Below are positions 31,368 through 39,383 of a stretch of DNA of 64,000 nt, one piece after another. Made by a program: the position numbers and the translations under genes. The notes under the pieces are model-generated. The model had not been told where the DNA came from. It made no database searches and worked only from the letters and a program-made list of their open reading frames with translations. The stretch is taken from the NCBI GenBank assembly GCA_022749895.1, contig JAKIWS010000006.1:1-64000 (forward strand). Direction: 5' to 3'. This DNA comes from Thermoplasmata archaeon (GTDB lineage Archaea > Thermoplasmatota > Thermoplasmata > Lutacidiplasmatales > UBA184). How positions within the stretch are numbered: the stretch's first letter is position 1; every line of letters starts with the position of its first letter.

Positions 31368-34300
31368 TTGGACGCGTACTCCCGCTCGATCGACGTCGCC
31401 GTTCACGAAGCCTACGCGGTCGCGTCGGCCGCTCGCCGCGCCGGGTTCGACCCGACGACCAAGCCCGAGATCCCGCTCGCCGAGGACATGGCGATGCGCG
31501 TCGAGAAGCTGCTGGGGCATCTTCCGCTGGAGGGGATCGCGCTCGAGATCCGCGAGCTCGCGGCGACCCTGCCCCGGGAAGAGGTCGCCGTCGCGATGGC
31601 GCGCCGGATCGCGAAGGACCCCAAGCGGGGGCGCGACCTGGAGTCGCGTCTGGACGCCGCGCTGAGGGTCGGGCTCGCGATCTTGACCGAGGGGATCCTC
31701 GTCGCCCCCCTCGAGGGGTTGGCGGAGGTCCATCTCCGGGCGAACGGGGGAGCGGAACCGTACCTCGAATTGTACTACGCCGGGCCGATCCGGGCGGCCG
31801 GGGGAACAGCGCAGGCGCTCTCGGTCCTCCTCGCCGACGTCGTGCGGCGGGACGCCGGGCTCGGTGCTTTTCACGCGACGTCGGCCGAGGTCGAACGGTA
31901 CAAGGAAGAGATCCCGCTCTACAAGCATCTCCAGCATCTCCAGTACGTTCCCTCCGCCGCGGAGATCGCCACGATCGCCCGGAACGTCCCGGTCGCCATC
32001 TCCGGGGAGTCGACGGAGGGCGACGAGGAGGTCTCGGCGTTCCGGGACCTGCCCCGGGTCAGCACGAACGGAATTCGTGGCGGGGCGTGCCTCGTGATCG
32101 CGGAGGGGCTCTGCCAGAAGGCTCCCAAGCTTCGGAAGATCGTGGAGAAGCTCGGACTCTCGGGATGGGAGTTCCTCGATGAGCTCGGACGATCGACGGC
32201 GACCGACGATTCTCCGCACGATCCCAAGTACCTGGCCGAGGCCGTCGGCGGGCGGCCGGTCCTGGCCCACCCGAACCGTCCGGGGGGCTTCCGCCTCACC
32301 TACGGCCGGGCGCGCACGGCCGGTCTCGCCGCCTGCGCGGTGAACCCGGCGACGATGGTCGTCCTGCGGAAGTTCATCGCCATCGGGACGCAGGTGAAGG
32401 TCGAGTACCCGGGCAAGGCGACCGCGATGGGGGTCTGCGACACCATCGAGGGCCCGATCGTCGAGCTCGACGACGGGACGTTGCTCGGTGTGAACGACGC
32501 CGCGAGCGCCGAAGCGATCCTTCCGCGTCTCACCCGGATCGTCGACCTCGGGAGCCTCTTGGTCCCGTTCGGCGAGTTCCTCGAGAACAACCGGAACCTC
32601 GTCCCCGGGGCGTACTCGCCCGCGTGGCACGAAGAGGAGCTGCGCGCCGCGGGCGGCGACACGGACCGGGCTTCCCGGGTACCGACCGTCGCCGAAGCGG
32701 TCGCGATTGGTCGACGGCTCCACATCCCGCTCCATCCGGCCCACCTCCTGTTCTGGCACGACCTCGTCCCGGAGGAGCTCCGGTCGCTGGCGGACGGGGT
32801 GGAGCGACACGGCCGATTGATCGAAGGGCGCCTCCTCCTCGCCCCCGCGTCGGTCGACCACGAGTGCCTGGTCCGGCTCGGGTGGTTGCACCAACGGATG
32901 CCGGACGGGTGTCTACGGGGCGAACCGGAAGCTTCCGCCACGCTCCTCCTTGGGCTCGGCCTGCAAGAAGCCGACGGCCGCGCCGTGCGGAGAGTTCCGT
33001 GGCCGGAAGGGACCGTCGACGTTCTCGCCCTCGTCAGCCTCCTCGCGGGGGTGGAGGTCCGCGCCCGCGCCCCCTCCCGTGTCGGCGCCCGGGTCGGCCG
33101 CCCCGAGAAGGCGCGCCAACGGACGATGAGCCCGAACGTGCACGTCCTGTTCCCGCTCGGCGAAGCCGGCGGCTCCCACCGCTCGGTCCCGGAGGCGGCC
33201 CGACGCACGATCGGCGGCGGCGTCGCCGTGCAGCTGGGCGTGCGTCGATGCCCCGATTGCGAAGGATCCACCGTGTGGCCGAAATGCAGTTGCGGCGGGC
33301 ATTCCGAGCCGACGGGCGACATCGTCACCGAATCGCTCCCCGTCGCCCCGCTCTGGGCCCAGGTCGTCGAGCGGATGCACCTCCGGCGGGCCCCGGAGGT
33401 GAAAGGCGTCAAGGGCCTCACGTCGCCGGGGAAGGTTCCGGAGCTCCTCGACAAAGGGGCGCTCCGGGCGGTCCACGGCGTCTCGGTCTACCAGGATGGT
33501 ACCACGCGGTTCGACCTGACCGATCTACCGTTGACCCATTTCCGACCGCGCGAGATCGGCCTGCCGATCGAGCGCGCGCGCGCGCTCGGCTACACCACGG
33601 ACTGGCTCGGGGCCCCGCTGAACGAAGGAGAGCAACTGGTCGAGCTGTACCCGCAGGATCTCATCGTCGCCCGCGCGTGCGGGGAGTACCTCCTCCGCGT
33701 CGCCCAGTTCGTCGACGACGAGCTCGTCCGGATCTATCGGCTGGAGCCGTTCTATCGGGCCTCGAGGGTGGGGGAGCTCATCGGAGCGCTCGTCGTGGCC
33801 CTCGCGCCGCACACGTCGGGCGGGGTCACGGGGCGCATCATCGGGTTCACGGAGGCCGAGGCCTGCTTCGCCCACCCCGCGTTCCACGCGGCGAAGCGCC
33901 GGAACTGCGACGGGGACGAGGACTCGGTCACGCTCATCTTGGATGCGCTGATCAATTTCTCCCGAGCGTACCTCCCGTCGAGCCGGGGCGGTCTCATGGA
34001 TAAACCGCTCGTCCTCACCACCCGCCTCGATCTCGCCGAGGTCGACAAGGAGGCCCACAACGTCGACGTCGCCGTGCGCTACCCGCTCGCCTTCTACCGC
34101 GCCGCCGCCGAAGGACGGCACCCGAAGGAGGTCGAGTCGCTCATCGCGACCTTGGGACGTCGCCTCGGCCGTGACGAACCGATGCGGCATCTCGGGTTCA
34201 CCCACGACACGCAGGACATCGCGGGAGGCCCGGTGCTCTCGGCGTACCGGGAAGCCGGCTCGATGAATCGGATCGTCGAGCAGTCGATGACGCTCGCCGC

Positions 34301-34718
34301 CCAGATCCGTGCGGTGGACGTGGCCGACGCGGTGCGCCTCGTGCTCAACAGCCACTTCCTGCCCGACGTCATGGGCAATCTCAAGAGCTACGCGACGCAG
34401 AAGTTCCGCTGCAAACGGTGCAACACGTCGTACCGCCGGCCGCCGCTCGCGGGCCGTTGCACCGCGCCGGTCGCCGGCGGCTCCGCGTGCGACGGCGAGC
34501 TTTTGCCCACGGTCCACGAGGCGAACGTCCGCAAGTACATCGCGCTCTCCCAGCGGCTCGCGGCAATGGACGGCGTCCCACCATACCTGCGGCAGCGGAT
34601 CGGCATCCTCGAAGCGTCGCTCGCGACCTTGTTCCCGGGCACGGCATCGCAGACGACGCTCGACGGCTTCCCCCCCGCGGCGGGCCGGGACCCGGCGCGC
34701 GACGACGCACCGGCCTAA
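31368..34718 (+). CDS. polC: DNA polymerase D large subunit (DP2)
   Basis: 1116 aa, normal for intein-free DP2, the catalytic subunit of the archaeal replicative polymerase PolD. Starts at TTG 31368 with MDAYSRSIDVAVHEAY. N-terminal domain to about 300, with YYAGPIRAAGGTAQALSVLL; catalytic double-psi barrel region with RRNCDGDEDSVTLILDALINFSRAYLPSSRG split here as NCDGDEDS, the active-site acidic motif. Zinc-binding clusters CPDCEGSTVWPKCSCGG and CKRCNTSYRRPPLAGRC are intact. It works with the small exonuclease subunit DP1, not in the window. No intein inserts are seen. The tRNA-Arg gene follows 34 bases downstream. Confidence 0.97.
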   Translation: MDAYSRSIDVAVHEAYAVASAARRAGFDPTTKPEIPLAEDMAMRVEKLLGHLPLEGIALEIRELAATLPREEVAVAMARRIAKDPKRGRDLESRLDAALRVGLAILTEGILVAPLEGLAEVHLRANGGAEPYLELYYAGPIRAAGGTAQALSVLLADVVRRDAGLGAFHATSAEVERYKEEIPLYKHLQHLQYVPSAAEIATIARNVPVAISGESTEGDEEVSAFRDLPRVSTNGIRGGACLVIAEGLCQKAPKLRKIVEKLGLSGWEFLDELGRSTATDDSPHDPKYLAEAVGGRPVLAHPNRPGGFRLTYGRARTAGLAACAVNPATMVVLRKFIAIGTQVKVEYPGKATAMGVCDTIEGPIVELDDGTLLGVNDAASAEAILPRLTRIVDLGSLLVPFGEFLENNRNLVPGAYSPAWHEEELRAAGGDTDRASRVPTVAEAVAIGRRLHIPLHPAHLLFWHDLVPEELRSLADGVERHGRLIEGRLLLAPASVDHECLVRLGWLHQRMPDGCLRGEPEASATLLLGLGLQEADGRAVRRVPWPEGTVDVLALVSLLAGVEVRARAPSRVGARVGRPEKARQRTMSPNVHVLFPLGEAGGSHRSVPEAARRTIGGGVAVQLGVRRCPDCEGSTVWPKCSCGGHSEPTGDIVTESLPVAPLWAQVVERMHLRRAPEVKGVKGLTSPGKVPELLDKGALRAVHGVSVYQDGTTRFDLTDLPLTHFRPREIGLPIERARALGYTTDWLGAPLNEGEQLVELYPQDLIVARACGEYLLRVAQFVDDELVRIYRLEPFYRASRVGELIGALVVALAPHTSGGVTGRIIGFTEAEACFAHPAFHAAKRRNCDGDEDSVTLILDALINFSRAYLPSSRGGLMDKPLVLTTRLDLAEVDKEAHNVDVAVRYPLAFYRAAAEGRHPKEVESLIATLGRRLGRDEPMRHLGFTHDTQDIAGGPVLSAYREAGSMNRIVEQSMTLAAQIRAVDVADAVRLVLNSHFLPDVMGNLKSYATQKFRCKRCNTSYRRPPLAGRCTAPVAGGSACDGELLPTVHEANVRKYIALSQRLAAMDGVPPYLRQRIGILEASLATLFPGTASQTTLDGFPPAAGRDPARDDAPA

Positions 34719-34722
34719 AGCG

Positions 34723-34731
34723 GAAATACCG
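34723..34731 (+). promoter_or_regulatory. TATA box of the tRNA-Arg gene
   Basis: GAAATACCG region centred 26 bp upstream of the tRNA 5' end at 34753. Confidence 0.45.
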
Positions 34732-34752
34732 AGAGCGGGCTCCTTCCGGCGC

Positions 34753-34853
34753 GGGCTTGTAGGGTAGTCTGGACTATCCTTTTGGCCTTCGAAGCCAAAG
34801 ACGTGGGTTCGAATCCGCCGGGGCACCCGGCGGCGAAACTCCCACCAAGCCCG
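34753..34853 (+). tRNA. tRNA-Arg(UCG) with intron in the T-loop
   Basis: Cloverleaf by hand: acceptor GGGCTTG (34753-34759) pairs perfectly with CAAGCCC (34846-34852); U8 A9; D-stem G10-G12 with A14, G15, G18 G19, A20 and A21; anticodon stem TTGGC/GCCAA with loop CTTCGAA, so anticodon UCG (34789-34791), reading CGA; variable loop of 4 with C48 able to pair G15; T-stem GTGGG (34803-34807) with CCCAC (34841-34845). Discriminator G73 at 34853, no encoded CCA. Between the two T-stem strands lies a 26-nt insert (34814-34839) that must be removed to leave the normal loop TTCGAAT. A20 and G73 fit arginine identity. Confidence 0.88.
34814..34839 (+). other. 26-nt tRNA intron, canonical bulge-helix-bulge
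   Basis: Folding gives outer helix GTGGG/CCCAC (the T-stem), a 4-bp central helix TTCG (34808-34811) with CGAA (34834-34837), 3-nt bulges AAT (34812-34814) and ACT (34838-34840) on opposite strands, and an inner 8-bp hairpin CCGCCGGG/CCCGGCGG with loop GCA. Cutting after the second base of each bulge removes 34814-34839 and restores a 7-base T-loop TTCGAAT. This is the strict hBHBh' substrate of archaeal splicing endonuclease, at tRNA position 59/60. Confidence 0.85.
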
Positions 34854-34863
34854 TCCCCGCAGC

Positions 34864-35169
34864 CTAGCGGAAGTACCCGGGGGTCCCGGGGTCGACGCGC
34901 TTCTCTTCCTCGGGCTTCGCCGCTTCGAGGACGTCGAGCGCGAGGAGCGCGTTCAAGGGGATGAGCCGGATCTTCCCTTTCTCTTCCTTGACCGTGCCGT
35001 CGAGCTCGACGGCGAGCGAGTTGTCGCCCCCCACCGAGACCAGGCCGCGGAAAACGCCGGTCGAGACGAGCGCGTCGTCGCGCGTGCCGGCGGAGCGGAC
35101 CTTCACCTTCGAGCCCGCGGTGAGCACGATCGACGGTTTCTTCGTCACGCTGGTCGATTGCGCGTTCAT
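34864..35169 (-). CDS. Small beta-rich protein paired with HTH regulator
   Basis: 101 aa, not assigned. Core strands IVLTAGSKVKVRSAG, TGVFRGLVSVGGDNSLAVEL and GKIRLIPLNALLALDVLEA alternate like a small Sm/Lsm- or OB-type barrel; the C terminus is charged (EEEKRVDPGTPGYFR). ATG 35169 overlaps the stop of the HTH gene by 4 bases (ATGA), so the two are translated together and may act together, for example as a regulator and its modulator. A nucleic-acid-binding role is only a guess. Confidence 0.62.
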   Translation of the reverse strand: MNAQSTSVTKKPSIVLTAGSKVKVRSAGTRDDALVSTGVFRGLVSVGGDNSLAVELDGTVKEEKGKIRLIPLNALLALDVLEAAKPEEEKRVDPGTPGYFR

Positions 35170-35687
35170 CGTATGGCTCCCCGCTCGCGGGCGGCCCCCT
35201 TCGACGTGGTCATCGGTTTCAATGTCGCCATCTCGTTCGCCTGGTGGATCAGTCCCTGCAGGTGGTCGACGGTCTCGCGGTACCGGCGGAGCGCGTTCTG
35301 CGCGTTCGCTTCCGTGAAGTCCCACGCCCGGGCGAGGCTGCCGTACCGGAGGCGGTACCCCTTCCGTCCCTTCCCATCCGCGCTGCTTCCGACCTCCTCC
35401 AGCAGGTCGAGGGACTTGAGTTTGTTGATGTGGCGGTAGACGGTCGGCTTCGAGGTTTTCAGCACGGCGACGAGCTCGTCGATGTACCACGGGCGCGCCG
35501 GGTCCCGCAGCAGGCACTCCCGCACCATCCGGTAGGCCAGGCTCCGTTCGACGGGGCCCTCCCCCTGTCGCAGGTCGTCGGTCGTCGGGAGGTAGCCGAT
35601 CAGCCGGAGGAACTCCTTGAGGACCTCGTCGAGGTCCTGGAGCGGGGTGAGCGGTGTACTGTAACGCACCGCGAGCTCGAACGGCAT
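35166..35687 (-). CDS. Winged-helix transcriptional regulator
   Basis: 173 aa. A winged helix spans about residues 50-115: SLAYRMVRECLLRDPARPWY, then IDELVAVLKTSKPTVYRHIN as recognition region, and a wing ending KGYRLRYGSLA. A C-terminal helix (NAQNALRRYRETVDHLQGL) may dimerise the protein. ATG 35687 sits 6 bases after the expected start of a transcript from the box at 35714-35726. It is divergent from the Mo-hydroxylase/purP run and is a natural candidate for its regulator. Confidence 0.8.
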   Translation of the reverse strand: MPFELAVRYSTPLTPLQDLDEVLKEFLRLIGYLPTTDDLRQGEGPVERSLAYRMVRECLLRDPARPWYIDELVAVLKTSKPTVYRHINKLKSLDLLEEVGSSADGKGRKGYRLRYGSLARAWDFTEANAQNALRRYRETVDHLQGLIHQANEMATLKPMTTSKGAARERGAIR

Positions 35688-35713
35688 CGCGAACGGACTC
35701 CCCAGACGGACCC

Positions 35714-35726
35714 GGGAAATAAAACG
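35714..35726. promoter_or_regulatory. Shared divergent promoter of HTH gene and Mo-hydroxylase operon
   Basis: GGGAAATAAAACG serves as TATA box in both directions: on the minus strand (CGTTTTATTT) it lies 33 bp from ATG 35687, and on the plus strand about 60 bp from GTG 35784. Confidence 0.5.
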
Positions 35727-35783
35727 CGGTGGTCCGGGACCGGCCCGCGACTAGGATTTGAGCCACGGACGGTTGCGACGCCC

Positions 35784-36698
35784 GTGAGCTTCTCGCTCGC
35801 GACGCCGGCGACCCCCGACGAGGCCTTCGAGTTCTTGGCGCAGGACCCGGAGGCGACCGCGATCCTCGCGGGCGGCACCGACCTCCTCCTCGACCTCGAG
35901 GAGGGCCTCGTCCGGCCCCGCACCGTCGTCTCGCTCCGCCGGCTGCCGTGGCGCGAGATCCGTTGGAACGGCCCCCGCCTCACGATCGGCTCGCTCGCGC
36001 CGCTCGCCGACCTCGAGGCCGACGCCGGGCTCCGTCGTCGACTCCCCAGCCTCGCGAAGGCGATCCACGCGGTGGGGAGCCTCGCCCTTCGCCACCGAGC
36101 GACCCTCGGAGGGAATCTCGGACGAGCCTCCCCGGCGTCCGACCTGATTCCCCTCCTCCTCGTCCTGGACGCCCGGCTCTCGCTCGTCCGTCGTGGAGAC
36201 CGCCGCGAGCTCCGGCTCGATGAATTCATCGTGGGGTCGCGGCGCACCGCGTTGGCCGCGGGCGAGCTCATCGAGTCCGTCACCATCCCGGCCCCGCTCC
36301 CTTCCGAATACCTCTGGCAGCGGGTCCGGCTCGCGAACGACATCTCGCAGGTCGGGGTCGCCGTCGCGCGGGGAACGACCACCTCAGCGTGGCGGATCGC
36401 CCTCGGGGGCGTGACGCCCCGCTCGGTCCGACTCCCATCGGCGGAGAAGTTGCTGGGGCCCGGGCTTCCGGCCCCGCTCGCGATGGAGCTCGCCGCGCAG
36501 GAAGCGGCCCAGCGCGCTCCGTTCACCACCGACAAACGTGCGACCGAAGCGTACCGACGGCGGCTGGTTTACGTGCTCGTCAAGCGCGCGGTCGCCGCGG
36601 TCGCGGCCTCGGCCGACGCGTTGCCCGAAACGCCGTCGCCCTCCCGGACGGCGAAGAAGTCGGTCCCCGCGAAGGCGCGGAGCACGTCCGCACGATGA
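35784..36698 (+). CDS. Molybdenum hydroxylase, FAD-binding subunit
   Basis: 304 aa medium subunit of the CO dehydrogenase/xanthine dehydrogenase (CoxM/XdhB) family. The FAD motif AILAGGTDLLLDLEEG near residue 30 and the second motif GSLALRHRATLGGNLGRASPASDL near residue 105 are intact; the C-terminal CO_deh_flav_C domain follows. It passes electrons from the 2Fe-2S subunit to FAD. GTG 35784 is where the family begins. The stop overlaps the next ATG by 4 bases. First gene of the run FAD subunit, 2Fe-2S subunit, Mo subunit, purP, gcvT. A C-terminal Lys/Ser/Pro tail of about 35 residues is unusual. Confidence 0.92.
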   Translation: MSFSLATPATPDEAFEFLAQDPEATAILAGGTDLLLDLEEGLVRPRTVVSLRRLPWREIRWNGPRLTIGSLAPLADLEADAGLRRRLPSLAKAIHAVGSLALRHRATLGGNLGRASPASDLIPLLLVLDARLSLVRRGDRRELRLDEFIVGSRRTALAAGELIESVTIPAPLPSEYLWQRVRLANDISQVGVAVARGTTTSAWRIALGGVTPRSVRLPSAEKLLGPGLPAPLAMELAAQEAAQRAPFTTDKRATEAYRRRLVYVLVKRAVAAVAASADALPETPSPSRTAKKSVPAKARSTSAR

Positions 36699-37171
36699 CC
36701 GACCGCGAGTTTGCGTGCACGGTCAACGGCACGAAGGTGGCGCGACGTGACGTTCCCGACGACGAGCGACTCTTGGACACGCTCCGCTGGCGGCTCGGCC
36801 GGAAAGGGACGAAGGAAGGGTGCCGCACCGGTGATTGCGGGGCGTGCACCGTGCTCGTCGGGGGGCGCCCGACCCTCGCGTGCCTCACCCTCTCGCACGA
36901 AGTCGCCGGCGAGAGCGTGGTGACCGTCGAAGGCCTCCACGACGACCCGGTCGGCCGAAGAGTCCAGGAGGCGTTCGAGCGGGAATCGGCGCTTCAGTGC
37001 GGGTACTGCACCCCGGGATTTCTCGTGGCGCTCACCGGCGCGATCAAGTCGCATCCCCACGGGGCGGGCGAACGAGCGCTCCTAGAGGCGATCGGGGGGA
37101 ATCTCTGCCGATGCACGGGTTACGTGGCGATCCGGCGGGCGGTCGCATCGCTCGGGACGTCGAGGCCGTGA
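36695..37171 (+). CDS. Molybdenum hydroxylase, 2Fe-2S subunit
   Basis: 158 aa small subunit. The plant-type cluster ligands are GCRTGDCGACTVL plus LACLT, and the second cluster ligands CGYCTPGF and CRCTGY, all eight Cys present. It relays electrons from the molybdopterin site to FAD. ATG 36695 overlaps the preceding stop (ATGA) and its own stop overlaps the GTG of the Mo subunit, so the three are translated in a coupled way at equal amounts. Confidence 0.94.
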   Translation: MTDREFACTVNGTKVARRDVPDDERLLDTLRWRLGRKGTKEGCRTGDCGACTVLVGGRPTLACLTLSHEVAGESVVTVEGLHDDPVGRRVQEAFERESALQCGYCTPGFLVALTGAIKSHPHGAGERALLEAIGGNLCRCTGYVAIRRAVASLGTSRP

Positions 37172-39366
37172 CGCGGCGCGACGCCGCCGCGAAGTTGCGC
37201 GGTACGGCCGAGTTCGGCACCGACCTCGAGGCCCCCGGGATGGTGTGGGGCGCGCTCGTCGGTTCGACGGTCGCCCACGGGCGACTCCGGCGGCTCGACC
37301 TGGAGCCGGCCCGCCGCCTCCCGGGGGTCGTCGCGGTCGTCGGCCCGTCCGAGCTCGCCGGGCTCTTGCCGTCGGGCAAACGGGACGCCGAGCGACCGGT
37401 GTTCCCGGAATCGATCCTGCGCTACCGCCACGAACCGGTCGCCGCCGTCGCGGCGCGCACACTCGCCGAGGCGCGCGCGGCGGCGCGCGCGGTCCGCGTG
37501 GAGGTCGACCCGCTCCCCGTGGTCAGTGAGATCGAGGACGTCTTCCCGGAGTGGCCCGGCGAGGAAGGCCCGCGCTCCCCCCACGTGATCGCCCACGTTC
37601 GGGCGAACCACGGGGACGTCGACGGCGGATTCGCCCGGGCGGAGTTCGTGCACCGGGAGGTCTACCGGACGAACGGCGTCCACCAGGTTGCCCTGGAGCC
37701 CCACGCGTGCCTGGCCGAGGTCAACGACACGACGTGGAAGGTCACGACGTCCACGCAAACGCCGTTCGGGGTGCGGGAGGACACGGCGGAGATCCTCGGC
37801 CTCAAAGAGGACCAGCTCGTGGTCGACGGAAGCTGGGTCGGCGGTGGCTTCGGCGGGAAGGCGGCGGCGTTCCTCGAACCGTACGCCCTCGTCCTCGCCC
37901 GCGCATGCCGGAAACCGGTCCGGCTTGCGCTGACGTACCGCGAGGAGTTCGAGCTCGGTCGCACGACGCTCCCGTCGATCGTCTGGCTCGACACGGCCGT
38001 CCGGGGAGGGAAGATGACGGCCCGACGGGTCCGCCTGCTCCTCGACGCCGGCGCGTCGCTCCCCGGCCGCGATTTCGCGACCGGCTATGCGATCGCGTTC
38101 CTCCTAGGTCCCTACGAGGTCCCCGCGTTCGAGCTCGAGGGGTACGCCCTTCGGACGAACAAGCCCCCCTTCGGTCCCCATCGCGCGCCGTTGGCGCCGC
38201 AGACAGCGTTCATCGGCGAATCCCACATTGACAGCATCGCCCGGCGGCTCGGCCGCGACCCGATCGATTTCCGGCTCGCGCACGTCTGGAGCGAAGGGTC
38301 GACGACGCCCTTGGGCCAGAAGGTCGGTCCGTTCGGGGCCGCCGAGGCCCTGCGACGCGCGGGGCGGCTCGCCGCCCTTTGGCGGAAGGGACTCAAGCCC
38401 CACCAAGGGGTGGGCGTAGGCGTCGGATTCTGGGGGACCGGGGTGGGGGCCGGCGGGGAGGCCCTCCTCCGCCTGACCGCCGACGACCTTTCAGTCCTCC
38501 AGGTCGAGCATGACATCGGCAACGGCAGCGTGGTGGTCGGCCTCCCCGCCGTGGCGGAGAGGGTCCTCGGTCTCCCGTCCGGAACGGTCCGCGTTCTCAC
38601 GGCCGATACCGCCTCCGCGCCGTACGATTCCGGCGTCTTCGGCAGCCGCACCGTCGCGGCTCTCGGCCAGGCCGTCGAGAAGGCGGCGCAGCAGATTGGG
38701 ACGACACTTGCGAAACGGATGGGCGTCCGAGCGAAGGTACGCCTCGAGGTCGAGCGCGGGCAATTCTTCGCCGTCGCCGGCGCGAAGCGGGTCGCGGTCC
38801 GCGAGCTGCTGACACCCGACGAGCGGCGCGGAGGCGGTCTCGTGGTGCGGGACCGTCACTACGGTAAGCCCGGGACGATCGACGACGCCCGGGTGCGCGA
38901 GGGGACGTTCTACGCGTACCACGATTTCGCGGCCTCCGTCCACCTCGCGCAGGTCGAAGTCGACCGCGAAACGGGCGCGGTCCGGGTGATGCGGGCGACG
39001 GCGTTCCCGGATGTCGGGACGATCCTCGACCCCGAAATGGTCCGGAGCCAGGTGGAAGGAGCGGTGGTGATGGGGCTGGGCACCGCGCTCTCGGAAGAGA
39101 CGCTGTGGGGGCCCGACGGACGGATGCTGAACCCCGGCCTGCTCGACTACCGGATCCCGACGCTCGGCGACGTCCCGCCGATCGAGGTCGACCCGGTGGA
39201 AGGGTTCGCGGGCGCCGGCCCGTTCGGCCTCAAGGGATTGGGCGAACCTCCGATCATCCCCGTCCCCGCCGCGGTCGCGAACGCGGTGGCCGATGCGACC
39301 GGCGCGCGGGTGACCGAGCTGCCGTTGACCGCGGAGCGCGTCGCCCGAGCGCTTAAACTCCTCTGA
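37168..39366 (+). CDS. Molybdenum hydroxylase, molybdopterin-binding subunit
   Basis: 732 aa large subunit of the xanthine dehydrogenase/aldehyde oxidoreductase family. Cofactor motifs are DGSWVGGGFGGKAAAF, the dithiolene-side GVFGSRTVAALGQA, and the catalytic Glu of GLKGLGEPPIIP. The active-site loop reads FGPHRAPLAPQTAF; it lacks the CoxL signature with its active-site Cys, so this is not an aerobic CO dehydrogenase. Position before purP hints at a purine or related heterocycle as substrate. It needs Mo cofactor, which the wtp operon could supply. GTG 37168 overlaps the 2Fe-2S gene stop. Confidence 0.92.
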   Translation: MTRRDAAAKLRGTAEFGTDLEAPGMVWGALVGSTVAHGRLRRLDLEPARRLPGVVAVVGPSELAGLLPSGKRDAERPVFPESILRYRHEPVAAVAARTLAEARAAARAVRVEVDPLPVVSEIEDVFPEWPGEEGPRSPHVIAHVRANHGDVDGGFARAEFVHREVYRTNGVHQVALEPHACLAEVNDTTWKVTTSTQTPFGVREDTAEILGLKEDQLVVDGSWVGGGFGGKAAAFLEPYALVLARACRKPVRLALTYREEFELGRTTLPSIVWLDTAVRGGKMTARRVRLLLDAGASLPGRDFATGYAIAFLLGPYEVPAFELEGYALRTNKPPFGPHRAPLAPQTAFIGESHIDSIARRLGRDPIDFRLAHVWSEGSTTPLGQKVGPFGAAEALRRAGRLAALWRKGLKPHQGVGVGVGFWGTGVGAGGEALLRLTADDLSVLQVEHDIGNGSVVVGLPAVAERVLGLPSGTVRVLTADTASAPYDSGVFGSRTVAALGQAVEKAAQQIGTTLAKRMGVRAKVRLEVERGQFFAVAGAKRVAVRELLTPDERRGGGLVVRDRHYGKPGTIDDARVREGTFYAYHDFAASVHLAQVEVDRETGAVRVMRATAFPDVGTILDPEMVRSQVEGAVVMGLGTALSEETLWGPDGRMLNPGLLDYRIPTLGDVPPIEVDPVEGFAGAGPFGLKGLGEPPIIPVPAAVANAVADATGARVTELPLTAERVARALKLL

Positions 39367-39383
39367 GGAAGCGGAACCGGACC

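Noticed and set aside
34803-34819. Intron-free tRNA with T-arm closed by CCGCC
   Set aside because: Only two or three of five pairs form and no acceptor partner exists nearby; the intron model pairs every stem.
37168-39366. Aerobic CO dehydrogenase CoxL
   Set aside because: The active-site loop lacks the CoxL signature with its Cys; the subunit arrangement alone is shared by many Mo-hydroxylases.
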